From Macrostomum hystrix (taxonomy: Eukaryota; Platyhelminthes; Macrostomidae): a stretch of 64,000 bases of DNA. Positions 55,865-64,000 of this stretch are shown here, one piece after another; position 1 is the stretch's first letter; each line of letters opens with the position of its first letter. Below the pieces are notes generated by a model. That model was not told where the DNA came from, did not search any database, and worked only from the letters and a program-made list of their open reading frames with translations. The stretch covers positions 10,810,001 through 10,874,000 of the forward strand of contig CATNEN010000001.1 in the NCBI GenBank assembly GCA_950097015.1. Direction: 5' to 3'. Both the position numbers and the translations under genes were made by a program.

Positions 55865-56442
55865 TATAAAAGCTTCTTCCCATCACTCACACTCACCACT
55901 CTCAAACTCGATTACACTCTGTCACATTGCGACTCTGCTCGACCTTTTCTGCGACGCTACTCAAGTCTAATCTGTCTGCCGTCTATCTCTCACCGTGGTT
56001 GTGTGGACCATCGCTGCCGAAGTCATCACATCTGTCCAAATCTGCCTGACAACTGATACCTGGCACTTCTCGCTGTCTACACCCGGACGAGTAAAACGCA
56101 CCCGGATTGATTACGGCTACACTGATCGTGACTTAATCTCTCTTTTATCCATCTTTCTCGTCAGATTTTTTTTCTCTACTATACTTTCTGTCCAACATGG
56201 AAACCTATTTTATCACTATCAATCTTGCCGCACTCTGGCTCGATCTCCATTCTTCTTCCAGTCCTCAGAATCAAATGCTCTCTCTCCTAGGTGAACATGG
56301 GTGGAGTTCTGTGTTAGCATGCCTCACTGGTAAACCTTCTGGGGCAGCTACATTCTGGGGCATCAATTCTCTCTCCCATTGTTCTTCACCTCATTTCTCT
56401 CCTCTTATACCGCTACTACGGCCTTACGTATACCAATTCTAA
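55865..56442 (+). CDS. small unknown gene with TATA promoter, copy 1
   Basis: TATAAAAGC at 55865-55873 is followed by a pyrimidine-rich leader and an ATG at 56197. The product (81 codons) starts METYFITINLAALWLDL and contains GEHGWSSVLACLTGKPSGAA. Promoter, leader and protein are all repeated at 63327-64000, so selection or common mobile origin is likely. The copy-1 frame diverges and ends soon after GAATFWG, where copy 2 stays open. The family is unknown. A retroelement or host gene family are both possible. Confidence 0.4.
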
Positions 56443-56660
56443 ACTCCAACCCGTACCTTTGGGTTGAGAGTTAAGAGTTGAGAGAGAGCCAGTCAAAGCC
56501 TGCAAGAACTAAGAATCTGGCAATTTTATTTCTTAGCCATATGTAGCATTGCTATTTAGCTCCTGTCCTTAGCATAAAAATAGGATATTACATTTAGATT
56601 ACTAGGATAAGGAATAAAGAATAAGGAAATACTAAATGAATACTAACAATACTAATAAAG

Positions 56661-57178
56661 TGTTACAATTTAATCTATGCGATTTTTACATCTACGCGCG
56701 ATTGTAGAAAGCCAAAAAATATGCAGCTCTCCCTCCTGCGCGAGGATGCGTTTGCAGGAGCTCTAGGATTAGACTAGAGACTCCTGCCCTATGGCAGCCT
56801 TTGGCCGGATTAGTATAAAAGCACTTACACTGAGAGAAAGTAGCCCGACCGTCCCGTTCCTTCTTCTCTTGCAATACTATTCAATCTCCTAGCTCGATCC
56901 GATATCTCTTAGTCGCTGGCCTACAAGATCCACATAATTAAGAATACTTCATTGAAATTGGAATTGTGATTCCTGGAAACTCCACCCAGATCTTATTTTG
57001 AACCCTTTTCTATTCTTTGGTTACCGACTCAGGATCCCTGAGTAACAATTAAATACTTGTGCTTGGGAATTACTTTCTCTCAGTGATTGTAATAGTTTTA
57101 GTAATTTATAGTGAGTTGTCATCTTTTTAATTGTTTGCCTTAACACCATCAAAATATAATACGATTGAGAATATAACA
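56661..57178 (+). repeat. gypsy-type LTR (TGTTACAATTT), copy 1
   Basis: A 518-bp LTR with TATAAAA at 56814-56820 and an end TATAACA. It is homologous to 61470-62000 along its whole length, and the similarity continues about 170 bp into the leader in both, so both copies stand as 5' LTRs. Confidence 0.85.
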
Positions 57179-57362
57179 TCAAAAGTGAGTGCAACATCTG
57201 GAGAAGATAGTCGAATTTCCCACGCCTCCTTATTTCTTAGAAATTACCGCTTGAACTAGATTCTCTGCAAGAGATGACAATTGGAGATAACGAGAACATT
57301 CTATAAGCTAGACACCAATAGCTCGGAGGCGAAAACTAAAATATTTCAAAACGATCACCAAC

Positions 57363-57743
57363 ATGACGCCCATACACCTAGACCTACTAGACGAAACTAA
57401 CTGCGAGGAGGCCAGCATAAACGACTTAACGAGTAACATAAAATCATGGCCAGTACCATGGCGTTTAAAAGCACATCGTCAAAGGCTCTTACTGCTCGCC
57501 CACAATATTGCTGAAAGAACCAACGGCGTTCGACACCTTCCTCATGTTGATGGAACGGACCGAAGCAACTACCTACACACCACTGCAAAAACCTTTTTGG
57601 CCGATAAGCAAGATGGTGGAAAAAATAAGGCGACAACACCAAACACACCTAAACAACATCATCTAAGGGTGAATGAAAATCCAACACCTTTCTTACATTC
57701 ACTATCGCCTCTTAATTACAATTTTGCCTACAATTACCACTAA
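57363..57743 (+). pseudogene. gag-like N-terminal fragment
   Basis: The first ATG after LTR copy 1 and its leader opens a 126-codon frame (MTPIHLDLLDETNCEEA, LLLLAHNIAERTNGV). The position is that of gag, but the frame ends early and no capsid or zinc knuckle is visible. It is probably a truncated gag, judged from position. Confidence 0.4.
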
Positions 57744-57992
57744 CTAATACGTTCGTAACGGATATATAGATATACATAATGACAACTATTGCTACTGCTC
57801 GGTGATGGTATTAACTCTCACGCTTTAGGTATGTTTTAAATCGAATTATCAACTGTTTCGCTATGTTTTTGCAAATCTCTAAAATTCTATCACACAACTG
57901 TTTCAACAATAAGTTGCATATAAGTATATTCTCCTACATCTTTACATCAAAATTTTATTTGTCAATAATAAATTCGGGACGAATTTTTTCGT

Positions 57993-58007
57993 AAAAAAGG
58001 GAGATAT
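57993..58007 (+). other. polypurine tract
   Basis: AAAAAAGGGAGATAT directly precedes the LTR start TGTAGAGAG, as needed for plus-strand priming of a retroelement. Confidence 0.75.
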
Positions 58008-58434
58008 TGTAGAGAGTTGTAAAATGTGCTTTTGCTTAACGCGCTACTTAAAGTAATGTCACAAGGAAACCTTAGCTACAACGTTTAATCTATTTTTAGG
58101 AATGAGTCATGCGCTATTTTTAGAAACAAGTCAAGTGACATCAAACCGGAGAACCGGTTCTTGACAGCTGTATTTGCTTGAATTCCAAATATGGTAAAAC
58201 AAACAATTATGACTCATCGGTTTCTGCATCTGTATTTACACAATATTCCAAATATGGTAATGTTCACCTGAAAAAACCCCAAAACGTTGCTGATCAAACC
58301 AGTCTGACCTCACTGTGCAAACATGTATGCCCAATGTAAACACCTGGTAGTAGAACCGGTTTTTCCCCAAAATTTTACTATAAATACAAGCGAAAATCCG
58401 AGCTAAAAATTCAGACTCGGAGCGGTCCACCGGA
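58008..58434 (+). repeat. truncated 3' LTR (copy C of TGTAGAGAG family)
   Basis: It matches the first part of the solo LTR at 52436 as far as GCGGTCCACCGGA, then switches to the leader of the pol gene. The preceding polypurine tract identifies it as a 3' LTR of a mostly lost element. Confidence 0.85.
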
Positions 58435-58563
58435 AAATTTATATTCAGCGCTGCAGTCATTGTCTATGTCGCACTTATCATTTTTCTCTGCAACATTGGA
58501 CGCATCTGTGTCGCCTCTACGCTTCATTATGGTCGCACACACCGTGTCGCCCTGATTCGTCGC

Positions 58564-61469
58564 ATGTCTAACGAAAACGTTCAGCCATCACCAGCGACAA
58601 ATCATAGGCAGACGCCATCGTTCACTTTACCTCAACCGCTTATTCCAACAGCACCTCCTATAGAGTTACAAATGGAAGCCTTAATTCCACCACGAGGAAG
58701 ACGACCGAAGCCACCACCTCCAGCCATTCCACAATGGCCAGCCTCCTACGCTTGTGTCATCAAACACGTTACTACAGCAACAATGATACAGCTATGGTGC
58801 CGAGATACACAACAAACACGATATAGATGCACAGCACTTATCGACAGTGGCGCTTCAATATCTTGCATCTCCTCCGCATTCGCAAAAAGGCTCGGTACTC
58901 CACTGCAAAACACCAACTTAAGCGCAGTTTGCGCAGGTGGCCAAAAGCTTTCACACAATCATAAAACTACTCTTCAATTGGAAATAGGACACAAGGTGCA
59001 TTCCATATCCGCTTTCGTACTGGATTCCCCATCGTCGGACTATGACCTCCTTCTAGGAGTAGAAACCTTCAAGACACTCGGAATTCCACTACAATTCGAC
59101 TACGCCAAGGCAACCGCAACACTTGGCAATGAAGAATTTGCCATGGTCAACTCACTCGCACCTCAAAATGAGACATCGGCAATGCTGACGGAGAAGACAA
59201 TGATTCCTCCGCAAACCACCAAACGAACAACGTTGACGTTATCAGCACATCACACACCTGGCCATCCAGTCTTCTTTGTACCAAAGGACCACACTGTACA
59301 AAAACACCGGTTGATTATTCCATCGAGTCTACTTAGCGTCGGCTCAGAAGGCAACACAATCATAGTTGAAATTTCCAACCCGTCGTTAGCACCGGTCACA
59401 CTCCATCCTCACCAGGTTGTCGGTCATCTCGCCGATATGCGAGACTATACTATTGTCAATACGGCTACGACAATCAACCGTCTTACCGTTTCACCGACAA
59501 CAGAGTCCACAAAGACACTCGTTGCATCTCAACTTCAAGAGGCCAATCAACATCTAACACCAGATGAACAAGCTCTGCTCATTCCACTCTTGATCAAATA
59601 TCGAGATGTCCTAGCTCTACTACCGACCGAAATGGGATGCACTACTCAATACACTGCCAACATCAGTGTACAACCACACAGCGAGCCTGTCACAGCTCGC
59701 CCTTATCCAATCGCCCATAGACTTCAAGAACGATTCGATCAATTAATCGAGAACTTTGTCCACAAAGGCATCATTAGCCCCAGCGAATCTGAGTATTCCA
59801 GCCCTTGCCAGTTGGTAGAAAAGAAAACTCTGGATGACCAAGGACGCCGACAACTACGCCTTGTAACTGATTACCGAAAATTAAACAAGATCATAAATGC
59901 TCCTAGTATCCGTCCGCCACGTATCCCTGATCTGCTCCACCGCCTGAAAAGTGCAAAACTCTTTTCTCTTTGCGATTTGGCGGATGCTTTTTATCAAGTC
60001 AGGATTGACCCGGAAAGTACAAAATATACTGCCTTCATCGCACCAAATGGCCTTCTTTGGGAATTCAACAGATTACCACAAGGCCCCAAGTCTAGTCCAA
60101 GTTTTATGTGCCGATTAGTGGCTCTACTTACCGCCGAATTCGCCAACCAAATTGCTTATTTGGACAACGTACTCCTTATTTCGCAAACTTTTCAAGGGAT
60201 GCTGGTGGAATTAGAAAATCTTTTCCAAAAATTACGTCACCATGGTCTTCGAATCTCACTCAAGAAGTGCATCTTTGCCAAAAAAAGAAGTTCAATACCT
60301 AGGATTTGTAGTCTCGGAACACGGGATCAAACCAGCACCAAGTTTGATTAAAAAGATCAAGACGTTTCCTAATCCGACGTCTATTAAACAACTACAATCC
60401 TTCCTTGGTCTAGCTAATTTTTATCGCACACACATCCAAGGATATTCAAAGATAATTCAACCTTTATTAGTCGTGCTTAAATCGTCAACCAAGCCGAAAA
60501 AGTTTACATGGAACAATGATGCTCAATCCGCTTTTGATAAGCTTAAATCACTGTTAAACTCCGACATTGTACTGACGCATCCGGATCCGAAGAAACCATA
60601 CTTTCTACACACTGACGCATCAGATTCAGCTATTGGTGCCGTACTATCCCAATTAGACAGTAGAGGACATCAAAAACCTGTTGCATATATTTCAAAAACG
60701 CTCACGAGTACAGAACAACGTTACCCACCAATTGAACGTGAAGCGTATGCCATCTATTGGGCCATCAAAAAACTACACGTTTTTCTCTATGCCTCGTATC
60801 TTCCGTTCCACGTCTTTACCGACCACCAGCCACTCAAGAGCATTTTCTCAGACAAACAACCTATTTCTCGACGACTACAGAAATGGATCTTACACCTCCA
60901 AGATTACAATTACACACTGGAGTACATAAAGGGTAAATCTAATGTCGTCGCAGATTGTTTATCACGCATTCCGAAAATATGTGGCCTCCATTCGGTTACA
61001 CAATTCGAGAAAATACAAACTGCTCTCGACGACGACCCTACTTTCAAGCTCATCAAAGCGACACTACTCGGTAAACCAGTACAACAGACGATACCGAGTA
61101 CAACACAACGCTTTCTAAAACGACAGTTAAAATATTTCTCTCTACAAAATGGTACGCTCTATTATGATGATGACCATGGAAACATGCGACTCGTTATACC
61201 ACACTGTTATCGAGATATCTTGTTATCCTCATGTCATACTTCGGCTTTCGGCGGCCATCAAGGCCTTCAAAAGACTTTACAAAGGTTAACGCGCTTTTAC
61301 TACTGGCCTACTCTCTACAAAGACGTACAAACCTTTGTTAATGAGAGTACAATTTGTCACCCCGAAAAATCTGGCCCGCGTATACACCCGGAGAGAAAAG
61401 CCGTTAAGTTCAACGAAGTCTTCTCACATCTAGCTATCGACATAGTTGGGCCTTTACCACCTGCTGAAG
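58564..61469 (+). pseudogene. Ty3/gypsy pol: protease, RT, RNase H, integrase start
   Basis: The frame from ATG 58564 has a Pro-rich start, aspartic protease ALIDSGASISCIS, and RT motifs LVTDYRKLNKI, FSLCDLADAFYQV, LPQGPKSSPSF and AYLDNVLLIS. The catalytic box reads YLDN where YLDD is expected. At the A7 run 60280-60286 the frame shifts by one base. The second frame carries RT connection LGLANFYRTHI, RNase H FLHTDASDSAIGAVL and LEYIKGKSNVVADCLSR, and an integrase zinc region with an altered Cys pair. It ends just after HLAIDIVGPLPP, where LTR copy 2 begins. Integrase core and gag are absent. The copy is inactive by three independent lesions. Confidence 0.93.
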
Positions 61470-62000
61470 TGTTACAATTTAAACTATGCGATTTTTACAT
61501 CTACGCGCGATTAGAATATGCAGCTCTCCTGCGCGAGGATGCATTTGCAGGAGCTCTAGGATTAGCCTAGAGACTCCTGCCCTATGGCAGCCTTTGGCCG
61601 GATGAGTATAAAAGTTCTTGCACTGAGAGAAAGTAGCCCGACCGCCCCGCTCGCCCGTTCCTTCTTCTCTTGCTATACTATTCAATCTCCTAGCTAGATC
61701 CGATATCTCTTAGTCGCTAGCCATTGCTATCCCTGGCTAGCTCATGCAAGATCCAGATAATTAAGAATACCTTATTGAAATTGGAATTGTGATTCCTGGA
61801 AACTTCACCCAGATCTTATCTTGAACCCTTTTCCATATCTTGGTTACCGACTCAGGATCCGTGAGTAACAATCAAATACTTGTGCTTGGGAATTACCTTC
61901 TCTCAGTGATTGTAATAATTGTAATAATTTATAGTGAGTTGTCATCTTTTAATTGTTTGCCGTAAGACCATCAAAATATAATCCGATTGAGAGTATAAGA
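61470..62000 (+). repeat. gypsy-type LTR (TGTTACAATTT), copy 2, plus leader
   Basis: Starts TGTTACAATTTAAAC, with TATAAAAG at 61607-61614. The following leader to about 62165 (AAAGTGAGTGCAACATC) matches that after copy 1. It interrupts the integrase of the upstream pol. Confidence 0.85.
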
Positions 62001-62165
62001 CCGAAAGTGAGTGCAACATCAGGAAAAGATAGTCGATTTCCTATGCCTCCTCATTACTTAGAAATAGCCGTGTACAATTGGCTCTTGTCAAAGACAACTA
62101 GTAAAGATAATAAGAATACTCATTAAGCTAGACATTGATAGACCAGAGGCAAATCGAAAATATTT

Positions 62166-63300
62166 CACTGGTTCCCTGACCGTCTTTTCCTCTATGCATC
62201 CACTTTCTTTCTACACCATGACTAAATTCATTATGGGCTAATCGCCTAAGGCATGGCTGAGGGGCGTGGGGGGAGTAATCTGGCAATTCCTTTTGGCAAT
62301 TCAAATTAAAATTAAATCTGTCGAGTTCGAGACAATCATGTGTTCTCCCGTGTTTCACTGTGTTCTCAATGAAATTCAAGGCTCCTCTTCGACCGCGGTC
62401 AGTCAGTTATTCAACCTCTCTCTTCGCCAATTACCGGCAAATCATTTCAAATGGAGCAAATCAAAACTTGAGGTGTTGCGCGCATATATATAAATCAAAT
62501 TCCCTTACAGACTTTTCATAAGTCATAGTCGGCAAAACCTCTCTCTTCAACACTTTTCCGAGTCGCCAAGTTAGGTTTAGATTTCGTTGAATATACTCAA
62601 CACTCTCTAAATGACTTCTCCACTCAATCTTTTCTCTCCATCTTTGCAAGTGTATGCCCCCCCACATTGTTGAAATTTTTGAAAATTCCTTAAGTCAAAC
62701 GAAAAAATCACACGGCAAATCTTCTAAAAAAGAACCCTATATTCCTCCAACGTAGAGCATCCTGCAGGATGCCTTCTAAAAGAGGATCCTGACTAATATT
62801 TTATCATTAGACGCTTTTCCTTTTCGAACCTTTCGCTACAAAACTTTTGCGAATTAACACAAAATCCTATGGCTGTCTCTTTATTCTCAACCATCCGCTT
62901 AGTCAGCATAAACAAAATTCTTGTTCATGCAGAAGCAATTTCCTTGAATTAGCTTGCTGCTACGTAATGCTGTTCCCTACAGCCTCCCTGTCAGAACAAA
63001 TTGCTGAGCCCAGTATTACGTAATGCTGATCCTGCTTCCTGCTTTTCTCTCACACATTTTAATCAACTGACTCAGCCTTCTTCGCATGTAGACTCAAATT
63101 TATTTTTTCCTTGCTGTCAGCCACAGCACTATTACGTAACCTATCAAATTGGGAAAACGGCAGCTCCCTTGGGCTCGCTGATTAATCTCTTTCATTAACG
63201 AAATTCTCATTTCCTCTCCTTGATCACCATCCTTCTCTCCTGAAGCAGCACTGCTAATTCAACGCCATCTGCGCTTCAATTCCATCAATTCTTTATTCGC
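62166..63300. other. stretch without a supported gene
   Basis: No recognisable coding sequence. A TACGTAATGCTG motif recurs at about 62963 and 63018. A GGGGCGTGGGGGGAG stretch lies near 62261. Confidence 0.4.
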
Positions 63301-63326
63301 CTCGCTGGCCACGGCCTTTAGAAATC

Positions 63327-64000
63327 TATAAAAGCCTCTTCTCATCGCTGGCATTCAACTCTCAAACTCGGTTACACTCTGTCACCTTGCGATTCTACTC
63401 TGCTATTCTTCCGCGACGCTGGTCAAGTTTATCTGGTTGCCGTCCATCACTCCTGTGCTCGTGTGAATCAAACTGCTGATTATTGCCATCGCTGTCCTAG
63501 CTAGCTGTCTCCGGGTACCTGTCACCGCTCACTGCCTGGTTCGGAGATATCGCGGATTGAGTGCGGCTACGCAAATCGTGATTTGATCCTTCTCTTTTAT
63601 CTATCTCTCTCGTCTGACTCTTCTCCCACTTTCTCTCCAACATGGAATCTTCTCTTATCACTATCAATCTTGCCGCACTCTGGCTCGATCTAAACTCTCC
63701 CTCTAGTCTTCGGATTCCAATTGGCTATCTTTTATGTGGACATGGGTGGAGCGCAATATTGGCCTGCCTCGCTGGTAACCCTTCGGGGGCGGCTACGTTG
63801 ACTCTTTCTCCCATTGTTCTCCACCTCATTTCTCTACGCTTGTACCGCTTCCATAAACTATCGTTTCACAAATCTGAACTCTGGCCCGTGCCCCTTGAGC
63901 GCCCTTGGAGCCCACGCTTTAGGAATTATCACATCCCTAATTTTTATCCTCTGCGCACCCATCTTATCATTATGGGAATCCGCTTCCAGATTCCCACCCT
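63327..64000 (+). CDS. small unknown gene with TATA promoter, copy 2 (runs off window)
   Basis: TATAAAAGC at 63327-63335, a similar leader, then ATG at 63642. The frame is open for 119 codons to the window edge (MESSLITINLAALWLDL, CGHGWSAILACLAGNPSGAA, then LRLYRFHKLSF and RFRNYHIPNFYPLRTHLII). It is homologous to copy 1 but keeps the frame longer. The true length is unknown because the window ends. Confidence 0.5.

Overview
This window is eukaryotic nuclear DNA, almost certainly from a metazoan, most likely an invertebrate with a repeat-rich genome. The evidence is spliced reading frames with GT/AG introns, a KMT5A-like SET domain, and a mix of animal-type transposable elements: Helitrons, a Polinton/Maverick, a KDZ transposase, APE-type non-LTR elements, Ty1/copia and Ty3/gypsy elements, and hAT-like MITEs. 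The species cannot be named from the sequence. There are no bacterial operons and I recognised no rRNA or tRNA gene. Nearly every recognisable protein belongs to a mobile element, and many elements are nested in one another.

Region 1 (1-7132): a 97-98 bp tandem array and the 5' end of a non-LTR element abut the helicase part of a Helitron. The helicase gene is split by a 4.2 kb reverse-oriented APE-type non-LTR element with a 13-bp target duplication, C-terminal zinc-finger-like motifs and a 2A-like NPGP motif. Region 2 (7133-15950): AT-rich DNA, a frameshifted HTH-like gene, a partial ubiquitin-protease-like (USP) gene preceded by coding minisatellites, an unknown reverse-strand exon, and MITEs. 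Region 3 (16029-19727): a scrambled copia insertion bounded by a perfect 5-bp duplication, with a 2.3 kb insertion in one LTR. Region 4 (19745-26440): a terminal exon with 28-residue repeats, then a second non-LTR element lying in a 179-bp satellite with a two-monomer higher-order repeat.

Region 5 (26690-31013): a decayed Polinton (DNA polymerase B, adenain-like protease, membrane protein) with an LTR inserted in the polymerase. Region 6 (31960-39754): an LTR fragment and a large Helitron gene of about 2,039 codons. Its N-terminus carries a USP-like cysteine protease domain with an apparently complete Cys-His-Asp triad, ahead of DUF6570-like, HUH Rep and PIF1 helicase domains. Region 7 (40918-45249): a five-exon KDZ transposase gene and a KMT5A-like SET gene with one frameshift. 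Region 8 (45757-64000): a mosaic of gypsy-type pieces (integrase, gag, env-like, several LTR families, a protease-RT-RNase H pol), one unknown 411-codon ORF, and a duplicated small gene with its TATA-box promoter.

The strongest candidate for something little described is the USP-Rep-helicase fusion, especially as a second, separate USP-like fragment lies in the same window. Many broken genes fail at A/T homopolymers, so some apparent pseudogenes could be assembly errors.
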